A stretch of DNA of 64,000 bases, from the NCBI GenBank assembly GCA_022605405.1, contig JABYQQ010000009.1, positions 62,001 through 126,000 on the forward strand, written 5' to 3'. Under the pieces are notes generated by a model. It worked only from the letters and a program-made list of their open reading frames with translations. It was not told the DNA's origin and ran no database searches. Of this stretch, positions 46,484 to 61,130 are shown piece after piece; position 1 is the first letter of the stretch; the number at the start of each line of letters is the position of its first letter. The DNA comes from Earliella scabrosa (Eukaryota; Basidiomycota; Agaricomycetes; Polyporales; Polyporaceae). A program made the position numbers and the translations under genes.

Positions 46484-49400
46484 ATGTCGCAGCTCCCGGA
46501 CGTCGCTGCCGTGCGCGTGCACAACCCCGACTCGCCACCAAGCACGAACTCGCGCCGTTCCTCGTCCGACTCTCGCGACGAGCCACGATCGCCTCCACCG
46601 CACATAGAGTTCGACCCAAAAAGCGGCTTCTTCGACTATACTGAGGAGAAGAACTTGCATCACGTACGTGTCTGTCATACATGCATGCAGGGAACCGCAC
46701 ACGCGTCTTATGCACCGTCCTTACACGTCCTTGTGCGGCCCCATGCATCGTGTAGATCGAAGAAAAGCTGCTCGCGCACCGCAGAGGCTCCGATGCCAAC
46801 ACCGCGTCCCGCCCCGTCTCCCTCCTGAGCTCCCCGAACATGGTCGCGTCGGGGGCCCACCTTGAGAGCCCCTTCTTGACCTCGAAGTTGTCTGTGATCC
46901 CCGAGCCGGAGACCGCGACCTCAAAAGCATGGGATGGACGGCTCCCGGACGCGATGCCGCCTGTCAGCCCCGTGGACCTGATAGGCAAGGGAAAGCTGCC
47001 TGGTATGTTCTCTCTCCATGCGCCTGGTCGAGTCGGATTGGTGGAGGTACCATTTTCGCACCCCCGCCCGAGCGACCCGGCTCGCACGGGCTCTGGTACC
47101 TCCATGTGTGCGCCTCGACCATGCATATTCACCATCGTTGCGAACGCGTCGCTGTATCTTGCGCTACAATGCAGAGCTTCCGATTCCTTCGGAATTTGTC
47201 CCCATCTTCGAGGCGCTGGAGAAGTGTCTCGATCTCCGGGACAAGTACATGTCGCGCTCGGGCCAGAAGCTCGGGTTCAGCCCGCGCGACCACGACGGTG
47301 TGTTTGCGGGCCTCGACGAAGACGTCGCAGGGGTGTCTGGCGTGCGACCCGACGCAGACTACGCGTCACGGCCACCTCCGAAGAGTCCGTTCAAGAAATG
47401 GCGTATCTACCCTCGCCCTCCCCCGCCTCATTGGCACTGGAAGGGGAGGGACACGGCGATCCCTAGCCACTCAGGTGAGGTCTCCGAGGATGAAGAATCC
47501 GAGCCTCCCTTGGATATGCCTGGTGCGCATGAGTGGAACTTCGCGATAGATGAAAAGGGCGTGTTCCAGGTCTTCAAACCAGAAGGTTCGCGATGCCTAT
47601 TCGCTTCCATGTAGACCGAGTCTCACGTTTATGGCAGACAAGTCGCGCGCGCCCGTGTTCGATATACCGAGCATACGCGAGTATTTTGTGGACCTCGAGA
47701 AGGTGCTCGCCGTTATCTGCGATGGCCCAACGAAGAGCTTCGCGTTCAGGCGACTCAACTATTTGGCCAGCAAATTCACGATGTATTCGTTGCTCAACGA
47801 GCAACAGGAGCTCGCGGAGATGAAAAGCGTCCCTCATCGGTACCGTCATGTTGACCCTCGCAAGCCGCCTTAATGCTATGCTGATGCGTGCCTCGCAGTG
47901 ACTTCTACAATGTGCGCAAGGTCGACACGCACGTCCACCACTCGAGCAGCATGAATCAGAAGCATCTGCTGCGCTTTATCAAGTCGAAGATGAAGCGTAG
48001 CCCTAATGTCCGTCTACTGATATCTATACTCCTGACACTTCTGACGTTACTCTCGTCTATAGGATGTGGTCATCTTCCGGGATGGGAAGGAACTCACCCT
48101 GGAGCAGGTGTTCCAATCACTAAACCTCACGGCGTACGATCTGTCCATCGACACCCTCGACATGCACGCGCACCAGGACACGTTCCATCGGTTCGACAAG
48201 TTCAACCTGAAGTACAACCCTATAGGGGAGTCACGACTGAGGGAAATATTCCTGAAGACCGACAATTACATCCAGGGCAGATACCTCGCTGAACTTACCC
48301 AAGGTATGCTAGGTGGTTCGTCAGCTTCGTTAGACACGGCAATAATCTCGTTTGTAGAGGTCATGACGGATCTTGAGCAGAGCAAGTATCAGGTAAGAAA
48401 TGCACATTGTGATCATAATGGCTCGCCTAACGGAGTTGTTCAGAACTGCGAATGGCGCATCAGCATATACGGCCGACAGCGCGACGAGTGGGATAAGCTT
48501 GCAAAGTGGATCGTCAACCATAAGCTCTACTCTCACAACGTCCGCTGGCTTATCCAAGTACCCCGTCTGTACGATGTCTACAAGCAGAATGGTTCCGTCA
48601 AAACATTTGAGGACATCGTGCGAAGTGCGTCCTCTTATCTGGTTGTGTCTGCGACCGCTGCTGAGAATCTCATCCTTAGATGTGTTCGAGCCGCTGTTTG
48701 AGGTCACGAAGGATCCGTCGTCACACCCGGAGCTGCACATCTTCCTCCAGCGAGTCATCGGCTTCGATACCGTCGACGACGAGTCAAAAACGGAGCGGCG
48801 ATTCCATAAGAAGTTTCCGTACCCTCGTCTATGGGACGCAAAAGAATCACCGCCATACTCGTATTGGTAAGACACACGTCATGCTTCAAGACCTGTACGG
48901 CTTCTTATTGATATTGTTAGGGTGTACTATATGTACGCGAACATCGCCAGTCTCAACCAATGGCGTCGTGCGCGCGGTTTCTGTGCGTCACTCCATCCGA
49001 TCCAACGCTCTCGTCGACTGTCATTAACTCGGTCGCGGTCTTAGGCACATTCGTGTTCCGGCCTCACTGCGGGGAGGCGGGTGACCCCGACCATCTTGCA
49101 TCAGCCTTCCTCACTTCCCACTCCATCTCTCACGGCATCTTACTGCGCAAAGTGCCCGCCTTGCAGTATCTCTTCTACCTCAAGCAGATTGGGATAGCGA
49201 TGAGCCCTTTGAGCAACAACGCGTTGTTCCTCACGTACGAGCGGAACCCCCTGCCCGATTTCTTCAAGGTCGGCCTCAATGTCAGCTTAAGCACGGACGA
49301 CCCTCTGCAGTTCCACTTCACAAAGGTAAGGCGCACCTGTTGGACTGTAGGCCATGTGCTCATCTGGAGTTATTGCTCCCCGTCCAGGAACCGCTGTTGG

Positions 49401-49803
49401 AAGAGTACAGCGTGGCAGCACATGTACGTGGCTTCCGATTGCCCTCACACCTTGTGCTCACCGCACCGCCTGCTAGATATACAAGCTGCCGCAAAGCTCC
49501 TTGGCCGAGCTTGCTCGGAACTCAGTCATCCAAAGCGGCTTCGAGATGGAAGTAAAGAGGCACTGGCTTGGTCAGACGTGGTATCTTCCAGGCGCTGCGG
49601 GGAACGATATCAACAAGGTTCGTGCATCGCCTCCTTTTCTCGACTTTCTATTCATTCACTCCGCCTCTCGGGACGTCGCTTAGACCAACGTGCCGAACCT
49701 GCGACTGGAGTACCGACGCCAGACACTGCTCGAGGAGCTCGCCATGATCAGGTCGAGGCGCAGCGTAGACTCGCAAGCATATGTCTCTGCTGGTCGCACA
49801 TAG
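46484..49803 (+). CDS. amd1: AMP deaminase, 810 aa, 14 exons
   Basis: Exons 46484-46663, 46756-47002, 47175-47585, 47638-47839, 47899-48007, 48063-48303, 48358-48392, 48444-48624, 48680-48866, 48921-48982, 49045-49325, 49388-49423, 49477-49617 and 49684-49803 join to 811 codons. It hydrolyses AMP to IMP and ammonia in purine interconversion. The N-terminal 200 residues are variable. The catalytic core has [18 protein letters not shown] (zinc ligands), [31 protein letters not shown] (about 623-632), SPLSNN and [12 protein letters not shown] (about 701-712), then EYSVAAH and GNDINKTNVPNLR. The residue before TFVFRP comes from a split codon and reads Cys. Length is normal for fungal AMP deaminases. 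Confidence 0.96.
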
Positions 49804-50300
49804 ATGGGAAGCAGGTACATGTGGTGCTTGTAATGCGCTGTACTAACATCGGCGCCAGCCGCTCTTATAGCTTCCGTGTACCCAAATATGTAATTTGATG
49901 TACCTCTCACTAGACGCACTCCCACCCTTTTGGCAACTCTGACAGCCGCTTCTGACCGGAGCAATGTGGACTGACGCCTTGCCTTAAGAACTCCGGATGA
50001 CTGACATTGACCCCAGGTGCCCCAGATCTTACTCATCTCCAGCCATAGCTGGCCCTCCAGTCGCGACTTCATTTTCTCGAGTCGCCGTATGCGCAGGAGG
50101 CGGCCGCGTAAGCATAATTGAAACCTCGAAGCAAGCTGCGATAGTCCAATGTCCGCTAGGTTCTCTACTAGTGTTGGTATCACTTCTTCTTGCTCTAAAA
50201 GCCGTGATTGATAAAGAGCTCGTGCAGACGGAACATGTAACAAGAGCGGGTCCTCCTCAGATCCCCATCACATGCCCGTTCACGGACAAGGAGATCTCCA
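49804..50300. other. Region between AMP deaminase and DUF6535 gene
   Basis: A plus-strand frame open from 49997 reaches 50440 and reads ISNAWEKCAH at 50290-50320, which looks like the start of the DUF6535 domain in a different frame from the called gene. See the finding on a possible frameshift. Confidence 0.45.
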
Positions 50301-53022
50301 ATGCTTGGGAGAAGTGTGCGCACAGTGCAGGAGCACTCGGATCACATGGTGAAGAGGTGGAAGGAAGAAATAGATATGTTCCTCGTCTTCGTACGTCGAC
50401 TCTGGTTGGCGCGGTCGATACCCTCGCGTGTACATGTTGACACAGTCTACCACAGGCCGGTCTCTTCTCCGCGGTTCTTACCGCGTTCAATGTCCAGTCT
50501 TACGCGCTTCTCCAACAAGATAATTCAGACACTACCGCGAGGGCGCTCATCCAAATCTCCGCCCAGCTTCGCAGCATGACTCTCTCCGAAACATCCATCA
50601 ACTCTACAGCCCCGGAATTTGTACTTGAGCCCTACACTGTACCTCGATATGCAGTGTGGACCAACGCTCTCTGGTTCTCGTCCTTGATCTGTACCCTTTC
50701 CGCGTCATCTGTTGCCATCATGGTCAAGCAATGGCTTCAGCAGTATAGTCAAGGGCTGTCTGGCAATTCACATGAAATCGCCCGCCTACGGCAATACCGG
50801 TACGAGTCGTTGCTCAAGTGGCGTGTAGTCGGCATCATCGCGATGCTCCCAATTCTTCTCCAGCTCGCGCTCGTCTTGTTCTTGGCCGGTCTCATCACCC
50901 TTCTTTGGAGCTTGCACCCTGTCGTGGCAGGCATCGCGTCCTTGATGGTGGGCATCTTGCTTGCCTTCACTTCAGCGACTTCCATCCTGCCCGCCTTCAA
51001 ACCGGATTGCTTCTACCAGTCACCACAGGCCTTGGGCATCTTCCTCATCTTGCAGGCTATTCGTCGAGCTGTCACATTCTCCAAGAAAGCCAACTACTTC
51101 CGCAACTGGCATTTGCGCGAGAAGGAAGAAGTGCGCGCAAGGCGTGCTGACTTGGACCGTGGCCTCGCTGCTAAGACGTATCGCATCACGCTCGACGAAA
51201 CGGTGCTGAAGGCGGCTGTCGTCCCATGTATGTGGGATCTCCCTCCCGAGCGCCTGACACCTTTCCTCGAGGATATCCTGCGCACGTCCAACCGGTGGGA
51301 GCCCGTTGTCCCGTGCATTCTCCATTTCATGACCCTCGCAGCCAGAAGTCCCGAAACAAACAAGGCGATGGTACGCAAATTACTCGCGGAGGCGTGGTGG
51401 CCTCGGATGGAAGCCAACTCCGAAATCGGGCAGCTGTTTGTGCGGACGATGGCCACCCTTGTTTCGCGACGGTTGGAGCCCCGCTACGCATTCTACAGGG
51501 TGACGCAAACGCTCGCATACTCGGCCCTCGACGGCGGGATCCGGATTGATACAGATTTGGTGGAATTGCGTGAGTATCGTGTCTTTACCTATTTCCGTGC
51601 GCATATACTCACCTCTTCGGGGGTTGCAGTGGTGTCGATCTTGCCTAGCCCTCAGACAAGTAAAGACTTCGCCGTCCTCATCCGCACCCGAGACCCAAAG
51701 AACATCCCGCTCGTATTCTCCTACTTCCAAGTGCTCCCCCAGCTCGTGCGTTACCTCGCGCGTCTCGTACCGAACTCTCCACACGACAAGGAACGCGTGC
51801 AGCTACAGATAGACACCGTGTTCGACACGCTGCAGGCGTTCCTGATGTACGTCGCCTTGACCGAGGACCTCTCGAACTTGGGAATCATACTCTGGGCGCT
51901 CCGAAGCTCTACCCACATCGCGCAGATGGTATCGCTCAAGACGGACGCGATCTGCAGTCCGCTCGTTCCGTCAGATATCGTAGAGAGCTACCAGGACGTC
52001 CTGAAGAGCATCGGGGCAGCGGCGACGACCAAAACGTTCCAGATGTATTTCAAGCGGCACCTAGACAAGCTCCCGTGCGCGACCCTCGGAGGTCGTGACG
52101 CCCTGAAGCTCATCAGCACGCTCCAAGACGACCTAGACGTGCTTGCGAAGCTGCACTGGATGCTTCCCTGGCAAAACACAAGCAGAAGGCGGAGAACAGC
52201 GAATGGTGCGGAGCTACGAGTCTTGCCAGTGCATCTCGCGATTCGGTATAGTGACTTCGCGCACTTCCAATAGGGTCAACTGCGTCGGCTACCAGTCCAC
52301 CATTCAGTCCACGACTATACGCCCCCCAGAGACCCGCCCTCATATGCAAGTCCTTCCCGATCTCCCACAGACGAGTAGCTAACTTTGAAGTCAATCCCCT
52401 GCAGCCCCAAGCCCGTCGTCAGACTCAGCAGCGACAGCGGTCGAATCGATGACATTGGCATCGCCAAAGTTGGTCGCGCCTGGGAGCGCGCGGACGCAGC
52501 CTTCGACCCCTCCATCCGCGTGGCCAGGAGACGCTTCACCAAGTCCGCGCGCCGACGCCGATTCGTCGCGTTCCTCCGTGGTCCACGATGCAGCCGAAGG
52601 TTAGTGAACATGGACGCCACTACCACCATGTCCCTCCAGAGCTGACTTCATGCCTCGTCGATTCAGCAGAGCAAGGACCTCTGCCCACCCAGAACAACTT
52701 CCCTCCCGGCACCCGCACGCCGCCTGCAACTCACGACTCCGAGGACCGTGACGCCCCAAGCCGACCTACCAGATCTACACCCCGCGGACGAGCTCGGACG
52801 CTCATCAGGCTCAACGGCAGCGCCCCAGACGACCCCATCCGGATCCAGCTGCCTACACTAGAACCAATCGCGGTGCCCTCGCCCAGCTCCTTCGCGGACC
52901 CCGCGCTGCCTATCCTTCTACAGCCGCCCGACACGGATGCAGAAGCGGCGGCCTCCGACACTGAGGAATCCCCTCTGTTTCGGGATAGAGGACGACGATC
53001 CTCGATCTCTCGCATGGTATGA
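50301..53022 (+). CDS. DUF6535-type multi-pass membrane protein, about 803 aa, 6 exons
   Basis: Exons 50301-50390, 50456-51569, 51630-52205, 52296-52349, 52405-52599 and 52640-53022 join to 804 codons. The N-terminal part shows the basidiomycete DUF6535 signature: KRWKEEIDMFLVFAGLFSAV, LTAFNVQSYALLQ, then NALWFSSLICTLSASSVAIMVKQW and two further hydrophobic helices (VVGIIAMLPILLQLALVLF, AGIASLMVGILLAF). A helical region follows, and the last 200 residues are disordered (Ser/Thr/Pro-rich, TPPRDPPSYATPSPSS). Function is unknown; the family is greatly expanded in mushrooms. The start is uncertain: the best-matching first residues lie upstream in another frame. Intron 2 (51570-51629) has no stop, so retention would still read through. 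Confidence 0.82.
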
Positions 53023-53428
53023 GCGCCCGATTTAACAATCTTGGATAGACGGCCACATCGTCTGGCTCGTTGTTTAGTTTGTAAGCAGTACTAGCAGCCT
53101 GTCCATGGGTCCATGTAGAGTACTTGCACGCATCCCACCGAGATATCCCTAGGAACGGTCTCTTCTGCGCCTCTATGCGCGTCCGAGCGATGAAAAACGA
53201 ATCATAGTCTATGGTATGATGTTACAACAGGTAGGTATGCAAAGTAAGTATGGTACATGCATGCTTCAGAGCTTCGTCGGAGGGAGCTATGGGGGTGCGA
53301 CGCGCATCGTTCTACAATAACAAGTCCATGATGCCATGACGCCTCAATTACCTCCGCATACCTCATAGCCCTCCTTATCGTCTATGTTCTCACTCTCGAG
53401 TCGAACCAATGGAGGCTAGGGCTGGGTC
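53023..53428. other. Convergent intergenic region
   Basis: This is the shared 3' flank of the DUF6535 and pyruvate decarboxylase genes. No exon was found. Confidence 0.6.
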
Positions 53429-55935
<2,507 letters not shown>

Positions 55936-57006
55936 TCTTGTGGTGGTGGTGGGTGAGGATGGAAGTGGGATGGGGAATGGCGACAACGGCGACGGACTCT
56001 GAGTCTTAAGTATACAGCCCGGAGCGCGCACGTCGGCGGCAGTTGGGAGAAAGATTGGAGGCGATAAGTTCGGGGAGCGGGCGAGGGAGAGGACGGGACT
56101 AGAACGGCATCCATCGCTCCGGCCTGGATGGGTCTCGTCAGGAAGCTGAGGGCAAGAATGACGTCGCTCCCCATTCGCTCGCTCTTCACCGCGGGCTCAG
56201 ATAAGATTAGATCAGCACGCCACATAAGCTTATCTCGATCGCCTGTACTCGTCCTTGAACCCATGACTTCTGCTTCCGCTTGTCCTGCCAACAACTTTCA
56301 GAACATACGACCAGTATTCTGCCTGCCATCCTAACCTACCTAGGAATCGCTACGGCGTGTGCAGCACTGAGCGCGAGGTACGTACGGCAGGGCTATCTAG
56401 GCCTCATCCACCAGAGACGCTGGTCTAGGCCCTGGTCCGTCGCGTAAGACCGTGCCCTCCTCCAGCACGGCCCAGCCATGAGCACCATCTGCCAGGCCTG
56501 TGCGACCAATGAGCGTTCATATCATATCTCCAAAAATGCCGCAACTCTCTTGACACCTTCGCCAGCTTCACTAACTCGGAGAAAAGCACTGGCACGCTAG
56601 CCGTTGGCCCGTGCGTTCCAGAGAAGGGCGGGACTCGGCCTCAGACTCGGGCATCGCTGCCTTGAGTTTTGGCCCTCTAACCGTATCCGTGAGGCTTGTA
56701 ACCTTGCGTATAGGTATTAGGCACCGAACCTTGGATCCGCCTTCAGCCTACACAGTTCATGTGGCACGGAGGCAATCCTGACGAAGCATTGTGTGAGGTC
56801 GTTCACAATCCTTGTCCACACAGGCGTCGGATTCCATGCAACCACTCACATGGAGAGTTTGCGTCTAAAGATGACAGTTCTTCTGAGAGTTCATCGACGA
56901 AGGGAGGAACTTGTTTCCGCGTCCGATGTCAACTTTGCCAGGTCAGTGCACTGTGAGTGGGAACTTTCTTAGCACTGACTGCGGCCATGGTAACATCCAG
57001 CGCCAG
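55936..57006. other. Intergenic, 1.1 kb
   Basis: The left part is the pyruvate decarboxylase promoter, with a TATAC-type element near 56010 on the minus strand. Nothing else is recognised up to the F-box-like gene. Confidence 0.5.
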
Positions 57007-58658
57007 TCAGTACCGGTACATCAAACCCTCCGCCTTCATGATCCGTCTGCCCTCCCCTTCATCCAGCTCGAGCAGGTCCTGGCCTGATCCACCGCTCGTA
57101 CGACGGGTGACCTCCCACCACCGCGAACCCCATCCCCAGACATCCACCCCGGTGTATCGCAACAAAGGCAACCAAGCCGGAACGATCTTGGACCTAACCT
57201 GAGCGGCCAGGTCCGACAAGAGCGGCGTGGCCAACTCTCTCTCAATCTTCTCCCCGCTGGACACGTATTCGAGGAGTATGTGCGTACAATGCACAGCGCT
57301 AGTACCCCTTCTGAGTGCATCCTACAGCATTGGATACAGCGCCAATGAGACCTTGTACTAAAGAGAGGGAATGCGATCCGGCGAGAGAACTCACCAGCGC
57401 AGCTCCAGTCATATAGATCCAGCGATCGTTCGGGCAGCTATCTTCGCTGTCCAGCTCCAATATGAGGCGACACGGCCGTACCTCGCCTCTGGGCGCCACG
57501 AGCCCCAGACCGTCGAGGAGATCTCCCGCGTGGTGGCTCATGCGGATGCGCAGCTTGACAACGCCAGGCTGCATCCAAGAGAGTATGGTAGGAGTGAGGG
57601 TGTCTGCAGCTAGCAGGGACGGGGCACGAGACTCCGCCGGGAGCGAGACGCATGGGACAGAGCGGGTCAGCCCTAGGCAGAACGCGGCGCACACATCGTG
57701 TGCACCGACGACCTGCAGGGCTGGCCACAAGTCCTTATATCTCGTCTCCCAGAGTTTCTTGTTGGATGCACGCACGGTCTTGTCTTTTGAGGACCTAAAA
57801 CAGTCGTGCGAATCGACGGAGCCGATCGTAAGGTGAGTGAGGTTGGGGAAGGCGGCAGCCAACATGTCCACCACGCCCTCGCTTCGTTTCACCCGGACGG
57901 CCAACTTGCGGACGTTCGGGAAGACCGTCCCATCGGGCTGGTCGAGATGCGGCATTTCGAGCTCGACAAGCGTGCATGCAAGCGGCTGTAGGAGAGCCAC
58001 CATGCTATAAGTCGGCACTGGCGGCCCTAGACGGGTCGGAAGCTGGCATTTTAGTAAGGCAAACTTGCGCAACGGGAGCCGCACGAGCTTCCGGAGCGCC
58101 TTTCCGTCCAAGTGATGTCTCCCACCGATGGTCAATTCATTCAGCGATACGAGCGTGGTCGAGATCGTGTGCACAAGGAGGGACGAGGGCACGCTCTTGA
58201 ACCAGCAGTCGATGCGCAGACGCTGGAGATTGCGACAGTGGTGCAGGATTCCCAGGAATGCGTTCGTGTGTACCGCGCGGACCGGGCGTCCGTGGTAGTC
58301 GAAGGCAGGGGGCTCATACGGGAGGCAGAACCGCAGCTCTTTAATGAGCAACTTGCGCGCGGACGCCAGCCCAGAGTCGATGCGCAGAAACTCATAGAAT
58401 GAGGTCGCCTGCACGCCGTCTCTGATGGGCTGTCCTGAGCGGTCGCAGAGCGGGCGGAGGGCGACGTCCAAGAAGTAACGGCTGGTCCTCATGAGAGCCG
58501 AGAGGTCCGCGGTAGATAGATGGGACATGATATGCAATTGCACGTCCATGTTCGCGCTCGTGAAGTAGTCAGTAGAGGCGCCGTGACCAGCTTCAGGATC
58601 GAGCTATGATGTTCTCGGCATGAGGCCTGATTACAGATGTAAGTGAAACACTCACCAT
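57007..58658 (-). CDS. F-box-like/LRR protein, tandem paralogue 1, about 508 aa
   Basis: Exons 57395-58603 and 57007-57321 are well supported; a start-codon-only exon at 58656-58658 (ATG|gtgagt, acceptor catcatag) is proposed. If that exon is wrong, translation would start at 58549 (MDVQLHIMS). The F-box-like start DVQLHIMSHLSTADLSALM is followed by YFLDVALRPLC and weak leucine-rich repeats (LRKFALLKCQLP, LTHLTIGSVDS). The C-terminal exon has THILLEYVSSG and EGEGRRIMKAEG. The neighbour at 59041-60542 has the same exon plan and matching sequences, so the two arose by tandem duplication. Substrate unknown. Confidence 0.82.
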
Positions 58659-59040
58659 CCCTGCAGACGTAGTGTGCAAGGTAGTAAGTGTTCTGGTGTA
58701 GACGTCTCTGTAGAGTGGATGAGCAAGGAGTACCGGTGACGAGTCAACGTGCGTGCTACGGCCGCGGGACTAAACGCGCATGCAGCATGGTCCGTAGGTA
58801 CGTAAGTACCAGCAACGATTTGAGCCTCGCTGGGAGCGAAGCGCCTTAGTCATGCCCGGACCGACGAAGATGTTGCGGTGACGATCTCGAAGTCGTGAGC
58901 GACAGGTACCTCCCGTTGCATCGCCGATGGGCTTCTCTCGATCCGACTTCGACCTCACAGCGGGTTCGGTACCTGACATTTGTAGCGTTCCACTGCACAG
59001 GAATTGAACGTTGAACGGTGACTCATCGAGCGAGCGAGAA
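58659..59040. other. Intergenic between tandem F-box paralogues
   Basis: This is the promoter of paralogue 1 and the 3' flank of paralogue 2. No exon was found. Confidence 0.5.
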
Positions 59041-60542
59041 TCACGGAACCACGCCCAGGTAAGGCGCTGCCATGCCCTCTGTCTCCAATATCCGTCTGCC
59101 TTCCCGCTCATCCATCTCCACCAGGTCCGCACCAGACCCGCCATGAGCAGAGCGAGTGACCGCCCAGTAGCACATCGTCCATCCCCGGATTTTCAGCCCG
59201 ATCCACTGCAGCGAGGCCGGAGAAGCGGGGGCAATCCGGGACTTGACCAAAGCAGAGACGTCCGTCAGAAGGGATCCAGCCCACGTGTGTGGGATGTCAT
59301 CGCCGTCAAACAAGTACTCCAGGAGCAGGTGAGTGATCGGTATGCTCGGAAGACCTCTCACGAAAGCCTCCTGCAGGCAAGGACCACCGGTCAGATCACG
59401 AAGCACGCGTACGAGCGACATGGGAGGCCGACACTCACCAGCGCGTCTCGAGACATCTCCATGTAGGAGACCTCGGAGTAAAGCCACTCGCTGTCCACTC
59501 GCAATACGAGACGGTGAGGGCTCTGTGCCGGATGCGTATCGGGTACGAGCCCCAAGCCGTCCACGAGGCCTTCTCTTCGACCGAGGGAAACCGACAGCTC
59601 GACGCTGTTGGGCTGTGCATCCGCCATGATGGCAGGAACCATCCTGCCCGCCCGATGCGCCTCAGCCGCGAGCAAAATCCTCGGAACATGGCGCGGCAGC
59701 CCGAGGCAGTACATCGCCAACACGTCGCGGGCGCGGATGGCCTGCAGGTTGGGCCACGCATCCGGGTGCTTCTCCCATAGCTTCCTGTTGGCTTCCCGAC
59801 AGCACTGTTCCTGTGCTACCCGTTCCGATACTGGCAGATGCGGCTCGTGCTCGACATAGCCGATCGTGAGGTGCGTGAGGTTTGGGAAGGTGGCGACGAG
59901 GTCCTCGGCTAATATCTGTCTTCGGGTCATGGTCACACCCAGCATGCGCACGTTCGGAAAACATGTGCCGCGTGTCGGAGCGAGAGTCGGGATGTCGAGG
60001 TCTACCAGTGTCCGCGCCAGGGGCTGGAGCGCAACGAGCAGGTCGGGGATGGGCTTCGGGCCGCAGCGTTTCAAGTGCAGCTTACGCAGTGGAAGTCGGG
60101 CAATCTTGGTGACAGCCTTCCTGTCCAAGTCCTGGCGCATGTGTATGACCAGCTCGCTCAGAGACGGGAGGGAGGTCGATATTGTGTGGATTAGGAACGG
60201 CGCTGGCAAATAAGTGAACCAATTGTCGATCCGAAGCCGTTCAATCTTGCGACAATTACGCAATAGCCCGAGGAACATGTCGACGTTGGGGTAGGTGGGC
60301 CGACCATTGCGGTCATACGTAGGTGCGTCGTCGGAGAGATTGAACCAGAGTTCCTTGACGAGTGAATTGCGCGCGGATGGCCCGGAGTCAACCCTCAAGA
60401 ATCTGAAGAAAGCAGCTACTTGTCGGCCGCTGGTCATCCGATCCTTCTGCGCCCGCGCACAAAGAGGGAGGAGGGCAACGTCAAGGAAATAGCGGCAGGT
60501 CCTCATGAGAGCCGATAGGTCTGTTGTCGATAGGAGGGACAT
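59041..60542 (-). CDS. F-box-like/LRR protein, tandem paralogue 2, about 493 aa
   Basis: Exons 59439-60542 and 59041-59370 join in frame. It matches its neighbour: DLSALMRTCRYFLDVALLPLC, FLRVDSGPSARNSLVKELWF, PNLTHLTIGYVEHEP, then the second exon with THLLLEYLFDGDD and REGRRILETEG. The first frame ATG (MSLLSTTDLSALM) cuts into the F-box. Open coding sequence continues upstream to about 60600 (NLDVQWRIMSLLS), so a further 5' exon is likely but was not found. The corresponding Met of paralogue 1 is Leu here. Confidence 0.8.
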
Positions 60543-61130
60543 GATGCGCCACTGTACGTCCAGGTTTATGGTTGTGAGTCGATTGGTAGTGGCTGCATTT
60601 CGAGTATCAATGGTCTGGAGCGCGGCTGCCTGCGAGTAAGTAAGTACGAGCGTGAGCTATGAGCAGATGGAGATAAAGAGACGAGTACCTGCCGTCGCTA
60701 TGGACGCATCAGCTAACGGGCGAAGATTTGGATCCGGCGCAATGGTATGTATCGGGACTGAAAACTTGAAATCGAACTTCCATGCTCCTGGAACGACCGG
60801 ACGAGCGGTTGGGGGCATATTTTCTCTTCAGAAAACCTAGGTGGCTGCGCAACTGAGAATGTAAAATCTTAAGGAGCTGCAGCGTCGGTGGGGTGAACGA
60901 TGGATTGAGAGACAACCCAACTGCGGTGCATAAGCGCCGGTGCCCCGGTCTCCTTCAGGATGCACATTGCCGATCGGTAGACCTGATCCGGCCATGACCT
61001 GTGATGACTAGTCTTGGCGGGTGATCTGAGGCACAAGTATCCACGCAACTACAATGTCGCGACATTGGATACTTAACTGTTCGTATATCAGCTCTGAGCG
61101 CCCAGATTACACTACTACGTTCTCAACGGA
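60543..61130. other. 5' end of paralogue 2 and 3' flank of aldo-keto reductase 1
   Basis: Bases 60543-60620 are probably coding (see paralogue 2). The rest shows no exon. Confidence 0.45.

Noticed and set aside
49680..50243. 187-codon minus-strand frame downstream of AMP deaminase
   Set aside because: It overlaps the last AMP deaminase exon in antisense and has no motif.
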